NCBI RefSeq assembly: GCF_001021505.1
Contig: NZ_LDPO01000001.1
Span: forward strand, 1-64,000
DNA: 64,000 bases
DNA from: Mycolicibacter heraklionensis
Lineage (GTDB): Bacteria; Actinomycetota; Actinomycetes; Mycobacteriales; Mycobacteriaceae
Direction: 5' to 3'
In this document: positions 28,930 to 37,033 of the stretch, in pieces
Position numbering within the stretch: position 1 is the first letter of the stretch
Layout: every line of letters begins with the position of its first letter
Notes under the pieces: generated by a model
What the model was told of the DNA's origin: nothing
What the model saw: the letters and a program-made list of their open reading frames with translations, nothing else
Database searches by the model: none
Translations under genes and position numbers: made by a program

Positions 28930-29226
28930 TTACAGCATCACCCTGCTGATCTTGTCGCTGTCTTTCCCGATCGTCTTGCAGTAGGCGCTGACCGCCACCT
29001 GCGTTCCCGACAGCTCCAGATTCGACGGCTCGCCGCCCTTGGAGTCCTTGAGCATCTTGGAGATTTCGGAGCGCTGCTTCTCGTCGGTGTGGCTGTTGAA
29101 CTCTCCGCACGTGGTGTCGCCACCCTTGTTGATGACCTTGTCCACCGCCGAGCAGCCACCGAGTAGGACCGTCGCGCCGGCGAGGACGGTGACAGCGGCG
29201 AGACTGAATCGCTTCCTAGGCTTCAC
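28930..29226 (-). CDS. Small secreted lipoprotein, possibly HdeA-like
   Basis: The 98-residue protein has a lipoprotein signal with lipobox LLGGC (Cys about 25). The mature part contains two further cysteines, in TTCGEFNS and AYCKTIG, about 40 residues apart, which could form one disulfide as in HdeA-fold acid chaperones. I suggest that resemblance only tentatively. It begins at GTG 29226 with AAGGGTGG upstream. It ends just after the convergent tetR gene and may be an independent unit. Confidence 0.75.
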   Translation of the reverse strand: MKPRKRFSLAAVTVLAGATVLLGGCSAVDKVINKGGDTTCGEFNSHTDEKQRSEISKMLKDSKGGEPSNLELSGTQVAVSAYCKTIGKDSDKISRVML

Positions 29227-29264
29227 GGGGCCACCCTTCTGGTTTCGATTCGCGCAAGCGGAGC

Positions 29265-30671
29265 CTACGTCAGCAGCGCCTTCTTGAGCACTTTTCCCAT
29301 CGCATTGCGCGGCAGGGCATCCACGATCCGTACCTCGCGCGGCCGTTTGTGCACCGAAAGTTGTTGAGCGACATAGTCGATCAATTCGGTCGGCCGCGCA
29401 GAACCGTCCGGCGAGGCGACGACGAACGCGACGATTCGCTGCCCCAGGTCTTCGTCGGGCAAACCGACGACGGCCACTTCGGCAACCGCGGGATGGCCCA
29501 GCAACGCGGTCTCGATCTCACCGGCCCCGACCCGAAAACCACCGGACTTGATCAGATCGACCGACTCGCGGCCGACGATCCGGTGCATGCCGTCGGCGTC
29601 GATCACCGCCACATCCCCGGTGCGGTACCACCCGTCGGCGTCGAACGCCTCGGCGGTGGCGTCGGGCCGGTTGAGGTACCCGTCGAACAGCGTCGGCCCG
29701 CGCACCGCGAGCCGCCCGATCGTCGCCCCGTCGTGCGGCACCGGGCCACCGTCGTCGGCGACGAGCTTGGTCTGCACCCCGCGCAACGGCAGACCCACCC
29801 AGCCCGGGCGGCGCTCACCATCGACCCGGGTACTGAGCGTAATCAGCGATTCGGTGCTGCCGTAGCGCTCGATGGGGGCGTGACCGGTCTGCCCGACGAG
29901 GGCGTCGAACACCGGGACCGGCAGCGCCGCGCTGCCCGAGACCAGCAGCCGTGCGGGCCGCAAGGCTGCGGCGGCGCCCGTGTCGGCCACCACCCGCGAC
30001 CACACGGTGGGCACTCCGAAATACAGCGTGCCGCGTGCGGCTGCGTATGCCTCCGGCGTCGGCTTGCCGGTGTGCACGAAGCGGTTGCCGACCCGCAGCG
30101 AGCCCAGCAGACCCAAAACCAACCCGTGCACGTGGTACATCGGCAGGCCGTGCACCAGCACGTCGTCGGGACTCCACTGCCAGGCCTGCGCCAGCGCGTC
30201 GAGGTCCGCGGCCAGCGCCCGCCCGCTCAGCTGCACACCTTTGGGCGGGCCGGTGGTGCCGGAGGTGTAGATGATCAACGCGGGGTCGCCAGAATCCTGC
30301 GGTTCGGATGGCTGGTGCGACGATCCGGCGCGGGCCGGGAAGTGCGGCAGGCCGGCGAGGTCGTCGGGCCGCTCCCCCAGCCAGGCCCGTGCACCCGAGT
30401 CACTCAGGATGTGCTGGCGTTCGGCGACGCCGACGTCGGCGGGGACCGGCACCACCGGTATCCCGGCCAGCAGGCAACCGGTGACCGCCAGCACGGTCTG
30501 CGCCGTTGGGGCGGCCAACACCGCGACCGTCGGCACGCCGGCAAGATCTTCGAGCACCGCCGAGGAAGCGGCACTCAACTCGGCACGGCTCAGTACGGTG
30601 TTGTCGATACGCACCGCATCGGCGAGGTCCGAGGCGTTGGAGCCGTCGGCAGCCAGCGAGGTCAGCAGCAT
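29265..30671 (-). CDS. fadD36: Acyl/malonyl-CoA synthetase FadD36
   Basis: This acyl-adenylate enzyme of the short FadD36/malonyl-CoA synthetase group has 468 residues from ATG 30671. It shows the P-loop IIYTSGTTGPPKGVQLS, the YGSTESL motif, the hinge region RIVGRESVDLIKSGGFRVG and the C-terminal catalytic Lys in NAMGKVLKK. Rv1193 (FadD36, 473 aa) is closely similar, including the start MLLTSL. A longer ORF reaches 30749, but the TAACGT box 7 nt before ATG 30671 favours the shorter form. It does not carry neighbouring polyketide genes, so the substrate is inferred from family only. Confidence 0.93.
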   Translation of the reverse strand: MLLTSLAADGSNASDLADAVRIDNTVLSRAELSAASSAVLEDLAGVPTVAVLAAPTAQTVLAVTGCLLAGIPVVPVPADVGVAERQHILSDSGARAWLGERPDDLAGLPHFPARAGSSHQPSEPQDSGDPALIIYTSGTTGPPKGVQLSGRALAADLDALAQAWQWSPDDVLVHGLPMYHVHGLVLGLLGSLRVGNRFVHTGKPTPEAYAAARGTLYFGVPTVWSRVVADTGAAAALRPARLLVSGSAALPVPVFDALVGQTGHAPIERYGSTESLITLSTRVDGERRPGWVGLPLRGVQTKLVADDGGPVPHDGATIGRLAVRGPTLFDGYLNRPDATAEAFDADGWYRTGDVAVIDADGMHRIVGRESVDLIKSGGFRVGAGEIETALLGHPAVAEVAVVGLPDEDLGQRIVAFVVASPDGSARPTELIDYVAQQLSVHKRPREVRIVDALPRNAMGKVLKKALLT

Positions 30672-30678
30672 CTGGGGG

Positions 30679-30684
30679 ACGTTA
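30679..30684 (-). promoter_or_regulatory. -10 box (TAACGT), leaderless promoter of fadD36
   Basis: On the minus strand TAACGT ends 7 nt before the ATG at 30671. Confidence 0.5.
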
Positions 30685-30800
30685 CCCGGTCCGCGGCGCG
30701 CCCCCAGCCGAGCGACCGAACGACGGCCAACCGCTACAAGTGGTATCAACGAGTTACTTCCCTTAAATTTGTGGGCAACTCCTCAAGGAGAGGAACTCCC

Positions 30801-31520
30801 ATGCACGACCAGTCCGGCCAGCGGCGCGGCACCCCTCGCAGTCATCGGTTGCCGCGCAACCAGCAGCGGGAACGGGTGCTGCGGCTGGTGGGCGCTGCCA
30901 GTGGTGCAGTCGATGCCGCCGAGCTCGCCGAGCGGATGCACCTGCACGTCACCACGGTGCGGTTCCACCTCGACGCCTTGTGCGAGGACGGGACGGTCGC
31001 CCGGACCCGGATCAAACGAGACGGCGTCGGGCGGCCCCGCACCGGTTACGTGGCTGTCCGCGATCGGTTGGACTATCGCAGCCTGGCCGAGATATTGGCG
31101 ATGGAGCTCGGTGAGACCGCCGCCGAGCGCCAGGAGCGCGCCGAACGGGCTGGCCAACGGTGGGCCGACCGGATCTTGACGTCCGACGACACCGTCGCTG
31201 AGGGGCCCGTCACGCCGAACGGTTCGGCCCCCGACGCCGGTATCGACGAGTGCGCCGACCGGATCGCGGGAATCTTCGCTCGGATGGGGTTCGGCGCGGA
31301 ACTCGTCGCGGCCGGGGACGGCGACGGCAGCCGACGCACGATCCTGTTGCACGCGTGTCCGGTTCGCGACCTGGCGCGGGCGCACCCGGAGGTCAGCTGC
31401 GCCATGCACCGGGGCCTGCTGCGTGGGCTGCTCAACGCCGAGAACGCTCCCGGCGGCCGCGCGGAGCTGGAGCCGTTCGTCGAGCCGGAGATGTGCATCG
31501 CCAGGGTGATCGGCCGCTAG
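30801..31520 (+). CDS. HTH transcriptional regulator of the SufR/DeoR type with Cys cluster
   Basis: The 239-residue protein has an N-terminal winged helix (about 22-75: ERVLRLVGAASGAVDAAELAERM, then VTTVRFHLDALCEDGTV, with a GRPRTGY wing) and a C-terminal domain with cysteines in HACPVRDLARAHPEVSC and PEMC. This spacing resembles SufR-like repressors that sense through an Fe-S cluster. ATG 30801 has an AAGGAGAGG ribosome site. It is convergent with an AhpD-like gene. The target is unknown. Confidence 0.82.
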   Translation: MHDQSGQRRGTPRSHRLPRNQQRERVLRLVGAASGAVDAAELAERMHLHVTTVRFHLDALCEDGTVARTRIKRDGVGRPRTGYVAVRDRLDYRSLAEILAMELGETAAERQERAERAGQRWADRILTSDDTVAEGPVTPNGSAPDAGIDECADRIAGIFARMGFGAELVAAGDGDGSRRTILLHACPVRDLARAHPEVSCAMHRGLLRGLLNAENAPGGRAELEPFVEPEMCIARVIGR

Positions 31521-31544
31521 CCCGCCCGCCGAGACACGGAATCG

Positions 31545-31892
31545 TCAATCCGTGTCGTCGGCGAATTCGCAGAACGCCGTGTAGGCACGGGCCCCGTAAA
31601 TGGTGGCCGGACCGCCGTGCATGAGAATGCTGACGCCGATGGCCTCGGCGGCCTCTTGCTTGGTGGCCCCGGCACGGGCCGCCGCACGTGCGTGGGAGGC
31701 GATGCATCCGTCGCAGCCCTGAACCACCCCCATCGCCATGGCCATCAACTCTTTGACCTTGCGCTCCAGTGCCCCGGATTCGAACGTGGCCTTGCTCATT
31801 TCGCCGAATCCCTGGTACACGCCGGGGATCTGCTGCCGAAGGTCGCGGTGCTGCGGGTTCAGCTCGTTGAGGACTTCCTGGTAGTTACTCAT
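31545..31892 (-). CDS. AhpD-like carboxymuconolactone decarboxylase-family protein
   Basis: The 115-residue protein has the CMD fold with the redox CxxC and nearby His: GCDGCIASHARAA (about residues 61-73), as in AhpD-type disulfide reductases. Such proteins often reduce peroxidases or handle peroxide stress rather than decarboxylate. The preceding TACCCT box (minus strand) ends 7 nt before ATG 31892. It is 19 bp upstream of the pruA stop on the same strand orientation (pruA lies upstream in transcription), so partial readthrough from pruA is possible. Confidence 0.9.
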   Translation of the reverse strand: MSNYQEVLNELNPQHRDLRQQIPGVYQGFGEMSKATFESGALERKVKELMAMAMGVVQGCDGCIASHARAAARAGATKQEAAEAIGVSILMHGGPATIYGARAYTAFCEFADDTD

Positions 31893-31899
31893 ACCCCCC

Positions 31900-31905
31900 A
31901 GGGTA
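31900..31905 (-). promoter_or_regulatory. -10 box (TACCCT), leaderless promoter of the AhpD-like gene
   Basis: TACCCT ends 7 nt before ATG 31892 on the minus strand, but it lies beside the pruA stop and a G-run that could also act as a ribosome site. Confidence 0.35.
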
Positions 31906-31911
31906 TCAGGC

Positions 31912-33543
31912 TCACGGCGCGGCCATGTGCGGGTAGCGATGATCGGTGGGTGGGACGAAGGTCTCTTTGATGGTTCGCGCCGACGTCCAGCGCAGCAGGT
32001 TCAGCGGCGAGCCCGCCTTGTCGTTGGTGCCCGAGTTGCGCGACCCGCCGAACGGCTGCTGGCCCACCACCGCCCCGGTCGGCTTGTCGTTGATGTAGAA
32101 GTTGCCGGCGGCGAACCGCAGCCGTTGCAGCGCCGTGCGGACCGCGCGCCGGTCCTCGGCGATGACCGCCCCGGTCAGCGCGTAGCGCGATCCGGTGTCG
32201 ACGAGGTCGAGGATCTGCTCGTATTGCTCGTCGGGGTAGACGTGTACCGACAGCAGCGGGCCGAAGTATTCGCAGCTGAACATCTCGTCGGTCGGATCGT
32301 CGGAGAGCAGCACCGTGGGCCGCACGAAATAGCCCACGCTGTCGTCGTAGTCACCGCCGACGGCAATCTCGACACCCGGTGCGGACTTGGCGCGCTCGAT
32401 GGCGCGCACGTTCTTGGCGAACGCCCGCCTGTCGATGAGCGCACCGCCGAAGTTGGTCAGGTCGGTGACGTCGCCGTAGCGCAGCTCCGCCGTGGCGGCC
32501 AGCAGGTCGTCGCCGAACTGCCGCCACAGCGAAGACGGGATATAGGCCCGCGAGGCGGCCGAGCACTTCTGCCCCTGGTAGTCGAAGGCGCCGCGAATCA
32601 GCGCGGTGCGCAACACATCCGGTCGCGCCGACGCGTGCGCCACCACGAAGTCCTTGCCGCCGGTCTCCCCCACCAGCCGGGGATAGCTGCCGTACCGGTC
32701 GATGTTGGCGCCCACCTGACGCCACAGCGCGCGGAACGTGTCGGTCGAGCCGGTGAAGTGGATTCCGGCCAGCCGCGAATCCGCCAGCGCCACCTCCGAA
32801 ACCGCGTACCCATCGCCGGTGAGCAGGTTGATCACCCCCGGCGGCAGCCCAGCCTCCTCCAGCAGCTGCATGGTCAGGTGGGCGGCCAGGGTCTGGGTGA
32901 CGGACGGCTTCCAGATCACCGTGTTGCCCAGCAGCGCCGGCGCCGTCGGCAGATTGCCGGCGATCGAGGAGAAGTTGAACGGGGTGATGGCGTAGACGAA
33001 CCCGTCCAGTGGCCGATAGTCGCTGCGGTTCCACACTCCCGGGCTGCTGAGCGGTTGCTGCGCCAGGATCTGACGGGCGAAAGCGACGTTGAACCGCCAG
33101 AAGTCGATGAGCTCGCAGGGCGCGTCGATCTCGGCCTGATAGGCGGTCTTGGACTGGCCGAGCATGCCCGCGGCGGCGATGGTCTCCCGCCACGGTCCGG
33201 CCAGCAGGTCGGCGGCGCGCAGGAAGATCGCCGCGCGCTCGTCGAACGGGGTTGCCGCCCAGTCGTTCTTGGCCGCGGCGGCGGCTTCGACCGCGGCGGT
33301 GGCCTCAGCGTGGGTGGCGTTGGTCAGCGTGCCCAGCACGGCGGTGTGCCGGTGCGGCGCGACGACGTCGATACGCGCGCCGTCGCCCATCCGATGCCGG
33401 CCCGCGATGACGTGCGGCAGGTCGCGCGGTTGGTCGGCGAGCGCGGTCAGGGCGGTGCGCAGCCGAGCGAGCTCGGCAGAATCCGGGGCGTAGTCGTGCA
33501 CCGGCGCGTTGACCGGAACCGGCACTTCGGTGATGGCGTCCAT
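31912..33543 (-). CDS. pruA: Delta-1-pyrroline-5-carboxylate dehydrogenase
   Basis: PruA (RocA, Rv1187) oxidises pyrroline-5-carboxylate/glutamate semialdehyde to glutamate, the second step of proline use. The 543-residue aldehyde dehydrogenase has the NAD-binding FTGSTDTFRALW, the catalytic Glu region LVGETGGKDFVV and the nucleophilic Cys in YQGQKCSAASR. In M. tuberculosis the proline dehydrogenase gene putB lies beside it. Here the neighbour is the AhpD-like gene and no proline dehydrogenase is in the window. ATG 33543 lies 36 bp downstream of psuG, likely in one transcript. Confidence 0.95.
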   Translation of the reverse strand: MDAITEVPVPVNAPVHDYAPDSAELARLRTALTALADQPRDLPHVIAGRHRMGDGARIDVVAPHRHTAVLGTLTNATHAEATAAVEAAAAAKNDWAATPFDERAAIFLRAADLLAGPWRETIAAAGMLGQSKTAYQAEIDAPCELIDFWRFNVAFARQILAQQPLSSPGVWNRSDYRPLDGFVYAITPFNFSSIAGNLPTAPALLGNTVIWKPSVTQTLAAHLTMQLLEEAGLPPGVINLLTGDGYAVSEVALADSRLAGIHFTGSTDTFRALWRQVGANIDRYGSYPRLVGETGGKDFVVAHASARPDVLRTALIRGAFDYQGQKCSAASRAYIPSSLWRQFGDDLLAATAELRYGDVTDLTNFGGALIDRRAFAKNVRAIERAKSAPGVEIAVGGDYDDSVGYFVRPTVLLSDDPTDEMFSCEYFGPLLSVHVYPDEQYEQILDLVDTGSRYALTGAVIAEDRRAVRTALQRLRFAAGNFYINDKPTGAVVGQQPFGGSRNSGTNDKAGSPLNLLRWTSARTIKETFVPPTDHRYPHMAAP

Positions 33544-33579
33544 AATCCAGAATGCGCCCGGATCGGCTTTCGCGCCCGT

Positions 33580-34482
33580 TCAGCCGCCCGCGTAGGCCAC
33601 GGCGATCTCGGCGGCCAGCCGCGCATTGGCCAGCACCAGTGCGACGTTGGCGGCCACCGAGGCGCCGTGCGTCTCGCGGTGGAAGTAGTCGAGCAAGAAC
33701 GGGGTGACGTCCTTGCCGTGTACGTCCGCGGCCTCGGCGGCGGCCAGCCCGTCGGCCAGCACTCGGTCATGCAGCTCGCGGTCCAGCTCGGCGTCGGCGG
33801 GGATCGGGTTGGCCAGCACCAGGCCGTAGCCGTCGGTGCCCAGCCGGGCGCGGGCCCGCAGCACCGCGGCGGCCTGCTTCGGGGTCTGGACCCACCAGTC
33901 GAGCGGGTGTCCGGAGTCGGTGAGATAGAAGGCCGGGAAGCGGTCGGTGCGGTAGCCGATCACCCCCACCGACAGCGTCTCCAACCGCTCCAACGTCGCG
34001 CCGATGTCCAGAATCGACTTGACGCCCGAACACACCACCAGCACCGGGGTACGCGACAACGTGGTCAGGTCCGCGGACTCGTCGTAACTGTCCCGCGCGC
34101 CGCGGTGCACGCCGCCCAGCCCACCGGTCGCGAACACCGTGATCCCGGCGGCCGCCGCCAGATGCGCAGTCGACGCGACCGTGGTCGCACCGTCGCCGCC
34201 CACCGCGGCCAGCATCGCGATCTCGCGGACACTGACTTTGATCGCCGTGCCACCAGTGGCAATGCGGTGCAGCGCTTCGTCGTCGAGGCCGATGTGCGGC
34301 TGGCCGTCGATGATCGCGATGGTGGCGGGGACCGCTCCGCCGGCGCGCACCGCGTTCTCGATGGCGCGGGCGATGCGCAGATTGTCCGGACGCGGCAGAC
34401 CGTGGCTGATGATGGTGCTCTCCAGCGCCACCACGGCCCGGCCGGTGGCCAACGCATCGGCGACCTCGGGATGGATGCGCAT
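33580..34482 (-). CDS. psuG: Pseudouridine-5'-phosphate glycosidase
   Basis: PsuG splits pseudouridine 5'-phosphate into uracil and ribose 5-phosphate. The 300-residue protein has the family signatures ALESTIISHGLPRPDN, ATIAIIDGQPHIG, VFATGGLGGVHRGA and VCSGVKSILDIGATLERLET, and the C-terminal GKDVTPFLL. No adjacent pseudouridine kinase (psuK) was seen. ATG 34482 is preceded by a TAGGCT box 6 nt away, a leaderless start. It is probably co-transcribed with pruA. Confidence 0.95.
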   Translation of the reverse strand: MRIHPEVADALATGRAVVALESTIISHGLPRPDNLRIARAIENAVRAGGAVPATIAIIDGQPHIGLDDEALHRIATGGTAIKVSVREIAMLAAVGGDGATTVASTAHLAAAAGITVFATGGLGGVHRGARDSYDESADLTTLSRTPVLVVCSGVKSILDIGATLERLETLSVGVIGYRTDRFPAFYLTDSGHPLDWWVQTPKQAAAVLRARARLGTDGYGLVLANPIPADAELDRELHDRVLADGLAAAEAADVHGKDVTPFLLDYFHRETHGASVAANVALVLANARLAAEIAVAYAGG

Positions 34483-34488
34483 CTATTC

Positions 34489-34494
34489 AGCCTA
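34489..34494 (-). promoter_or_regulatory. -10 box (TAGGCT), leaderless promoter of psuG
   Basis: On the minus strand TAGGCT ends 6 nt before ATG 34482. The rest of the 34483-34726 gap shows no gene. Confidence 0.5.
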
Positions 34495-34726
34495 TTGCGG
34501 CCGGACTCGCGTTCAACAGCACCAGCCCATTCGATTTCAAGCTCCCGCCGGAGGACCCGGAGGGCCTGCGTACGAATCTGACGCACGACAACCGGGTTGC
34601 CGACCAACGTCGACACATTCGGGCGGTTCCAGTTCGAAAAAGCTAACTCGCCGACTTACCCGCACCATCGCATTGATCTCATTGGCGCTACCGGTAGGGC
34701 AGAATACGCAGGTGGAGGTGACAGTG

Positions 34727-35026
34727 ATGCACGAACTGGTCGAGTCGAAGCGACAGCAGATTCAAGCCTTGTGCCGCGACCTGTCGGTGCGCCGCCTGGA
34801 CGTGTTCGGTTCCGCTGTCAGTGACTCCTTTGACGTCAACACGAGTGATGTCGACGTCCTCGTGGAGTTCGGAGAGGGACCGGATTTCGACAAGTTCTTC
34901 GCGCTCAAAGAGGGACTTGAAGAAATCATCGGACGGCCAGTTGACGTGGTGACACCGTCAGGATTGGCGAACCCCTACTTCAGGCACGACGTCATGCAGA
35001 CGCGCGAACTGATCTATGCCGCCTGA
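34727..35026 (+). CDS. mntA: MntA-type nucleotidyltransferase antitoxin
   Basis: The 99-residue protein is a minimal nucleotidyltransferase: Gly28-Ser29 followed by DVNTSDVDVLVEF with Asp41 and Asp43, the GS-x(11)-DxD motif. MntA antitoxins neutralise a partner HEPN toxin by adding AMP units to it. A GGAGG site 8 nt upstream fixes ATG 34727; the longer open frame runs antisense to psuG. The 3' end overlaps the HEPN gene by 11 bp. No equivalent is at this position in M. tuberculosis, and the base composition is less GC-rich than its neighbours, suggesting acquisition. Confidence 0.9.
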   Translation: MHELVESKRQQIQALCRDLSVRRLDVFGSAVSDSFDVNTSDVDVLVEFGEGPDFDKFFALKEGLEEIIGRPVDVVTPSGLANPYFRHDVMQTRELIYAA

Positions 35027-35411
35027 TCCTCGAAAATATCTTTGGGATGCGCTGCATGCCTCGGCACTACTGCGTCAGTTCGCCGGCGGAAAGACGTTCG
35101 AGGACTACCAGGACGACGTCTTGCTGCGCTCAGCCGTCGAACGGCAATTCGAGGTTGTTGGTGAGGCATTGAGTCAACTTTCGAAACGCGACGCGGTCCT
35201 GGCCGAGCAGGTTCCGGAGCTACCGCGCATCGTGGCCTTCCGGAACATCCTGATCCACGGGTACGCGAACGTCGATGCCACCCTGGTCTGGCAGCTACTG
35301 ACCGACAAACTTCCGCACTTGGAAATCGTGCTGCAGGCGTTGCTCGCCGAGCCCGTAGGCGATCCTGAGTCCACCGGTGAGTCGTTAGCCCCCGATGAGA
35401 CCGGGAGTTGA
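35016..35411 (+). CDS. hepT: HEPN-domain ribonuclease toxin
   Basis: The 131-residue helical protein has the HEPN catalytic motif R-x4-H-x-Y: Arg76, His81, Tyr83 in FRNILIHGY. It cleaves RNA (often tRNA 3' ends) when not modified by the antitoxin, on family knowledge. It begins inside the last codons of the antitoxin, the usual coupling of MntA/HepT pairs. It is followed 4 nt later by a third ORF on the same strand. Confidence 0.9.
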   Translation: MPPDPRKYLWDALHASALLRQFAGGKTFEDYQDDVLLRSAVERQFEVVGEALSQLSKRDAVLAEQVPELPRIVAFRNILIHGYANVDATLVWQLLTDKLPHLEIVLQALLAEPVGDPESTGESLAPDETGS

Positions 35412-35415
35412 CCGG

Positions 35416-35748
35416 ATGACTGCTATTCCTGATTCGCAAATAGTCGATCGCATCATTACGGCCCTGCGCTCCGACGGCCAATACACCGCCACGCTGCCCG
35501 GCGACGATCGTGAGGCGATCGACCGGCTACGGGCACTCGGTCGGCAGGCGGGGCGCAGGCTCGGTTGGAAGGTGCGGACCTTTGCCTCCCATCCGGACAG
35601 GCGGGCTGACAAGGCTTCAGTGGTCATCGTTGCAGTGACCGATTCACCCCCATTGCACCAGGAATTGATGCGGGTGCGGGGCGAGAAGGCGATCCGCAAA
35701 GCGTTTGAGTCGTGGCATAGTGGAACGCCGCGTAGCCCAGCACCATAA
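35416..35748 (+). CDS. Small basic protein coupled to the MntA/HEPN pair, unknown function
   Basis: The 110-residue product is not recognised. It has a helical N-terminus (IVDRIITALRSDGQY), a basic stretch (RQAGRRLGWKVRTFASHPDRR) and a strand-rich VVIVAVTDSPP followed by an Arg/Lys-rich helix, a pattern suggesting nucleic-acid binding. GGGAG 8 nt before ATG 35416 and a gap of only 4 nt to the HEPN stop place it in the same operon. An in-frame ATG at 35395 would overlap the HEPN gene. It may be a host gene or a third toxin-antitoxin component. Confidence 0.6.
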   Translation: MTAIPDSQIVDRIITALRSDGQYTATLPGDDREAIDRLRALGRQAGRRLGWKVRTFASHPDRRADKASVVIVAVTDSPPLHQELMRVRGEKAIRKAFESWHSGTPRSPAP

Positions 35749-35756
35749 AGTCAGGT

Positions 35757-36210
35757 TCGAGAAGGAGACTGCCGAGCACCTGGCCGCGTCTGGAGCGTTC
35801 CCGGCGCGACGGCAGTGAGACTCCGCAGGTCCGCACGACGCCGGCCTCAGGCGTGGTCATATGGGTGTCCGCTCGCCCGCCGTTGGGGGCATGCCGACGG
35901 TGGTGTTCTCCTCTACGCCAGCACGATCGACTGGACACCCGCCTTGTCACCGGCGTTGCGGTCGCCGAGATCACCCGGCTCAAGGCCGCCGACGGTGGCC
36001 CATGGACATCGGCGGCGCCGAACTTGCCGGAGCGGCCACACCGGCCGGGCTGATCGACAAGTACGTGCGCGCCACCGCACTGGTTCTTGGTAGGCGGGGG
36101 CACGCCGTTCTTTACGGCCGTGGACAGCTGGGGCAACCTCACGCTGATGGAGACCCGGGCGTTTCCCGACGGCGTGGTGCTGACCAGATATGAGACTAGG
36201 CGCCCAGACC
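35757..36210 (+). pseudogene. Frame-broken dihydrofolate-reductase-like (RibD_C) gene
   Basis: Pieces of one family lie in order but in different frames: ETAEHLAASGA (near 35769), MPTVVFSST (from 35891), ASTIDWTPAL (frame changed), TRLVTGVAVAEITRLKAADGG, then DIGGAELAGAATPAGLIDKYV with ALVLG, and finally VGGGTPFFTAVDSWGNLTL with METRAFPDGVVL. Joined, they give the C-terminal two thirds of a RibD_C/DHFR-family protein (VFSST, GGAEL, VLGGGTPFF and ETR..GVV..RY are its hallmarks). At least three frameshifts break it. No intact copy was seen here. Confidence 0.75.
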
Positions 36211-36334
36211 AGGCATTCACTACCTGCCCCGGATCGGCGCAGGCATCGGACCGCCCCAGTCGCGGCAGCCAAGCCGGTCATGTCGGAGCGTGCTGATAGC
36301 GTCCGCGCCAGTTCCGGAGAGACGGGGAGGTGGC

Positions 36335-37033
36335 GTGGTCGACCAGCGACGCAGGTGGCCGGGGCGTTTTGCAGTGCTCGCCGCGGCCCTGCTGATCGTC
36401 GCGCCGGCTGCCACCGCGGACCCGGCTCCGGTGGGCTCCGCCGACGGAACCGCCGAACTGGGCCTGCTCAACGCGCTGCCGATCAAAGGCCGCGCGCCCA
36501 AGACCGGCTATAGCCGCGCCCTGTTCGGCCAGGCCTGGAGCGACGACGTCACGGTGCCCGGCGGGCACAACGGCTGCGACACCCGCAACGACATCCTGCG
36601 CCGCGACCTCGTCGATATCGAGATCAAGCCGGGCACAACCGATTGCGTGGTGGCATCCGGCGTCTTGAATGATCCCTACACCGGTACTGCGATCCCGTTC
36701 CAGCGCGGTCGGGGCACCTCCCCCGCGGTACAGATCGACCATGTCGTGGCGTTGTCGGATGCCTGGCAGAAGGGCGCCCAGCAGTGGGATGAGCTCACCC
36801 GCCGCAACTTCGCCAACGATCCGCTGAACCTGCAGGCCACCAGCGGGCCGATCAACGAGCAGAAGGGCGATGGCGACGCGGCCACCTGGCTGCCGCCCAA
36901 CAAGTCCTACCGCTGCGCCTACGTCTCCCGGATCGTCGCGGTGAAGTCCGGCTACGGCCTATGGGTGACCCAGGCGGAGCACGACGCGATCGAGCGGATT
37001 CTCACCGGCGAATGCGGCGCGCCGGGCGGCTAA
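36335..37033 (+). CDS. Secreted HNH-family nuclease (DUF1524)
   Basis: The 232-residue protein has a signal peptide (RRWPGRFAVLAAALLIVAPAATA, cut near ATADP) and a nuclease domain with IDHVVALSDAWQKGA, FANDPLNLQATSG, then NEQKGDGDAATWLPPN and CAYVSRIVAVK, the DUF1524/HNH pattern with the catalytic His in IDHVV. It should act on DNA outside the cytoplasm, such as nutrient or defence use of extracellular DNA. GTG 36335 has GGGAGG 5 nt upstream. It converges on dapC with a 4-bp overlap. Confidence 0.85.
   Translation: MVDQRRRWPGRFAVLAAALLIVAPAATADPAPVGSADGTAELGLLNALPIKGRAPKTGYSRALFGQAWSDDVTVPGGHNGCDTRNDILRRDLVDIEIKPGTTDCVVASGVLNDPYTGTAIPFQRGRGTSPAVQIDHVVALSDAWQKGAQQWDELTRRNFANDPLNLQATSGPINEQKGDGDAATWLPPNKSYRCAYVSRIVAVKSGYGLWVTQAEHDAIERILTGECGAPGG

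Noticed and set aside
31927..34581. 884-codon plus-strand frame opposite pruA and psuG
   Set aside because: Composition is that of a codon-phase shadow, and it crosses two verified genes.
34483..34726. Possible tRNA or small RNA in the gap between psuG and mntA
   Set aside because: No cloverleaf, conserved T-loop or clear terminator could be built by eye.
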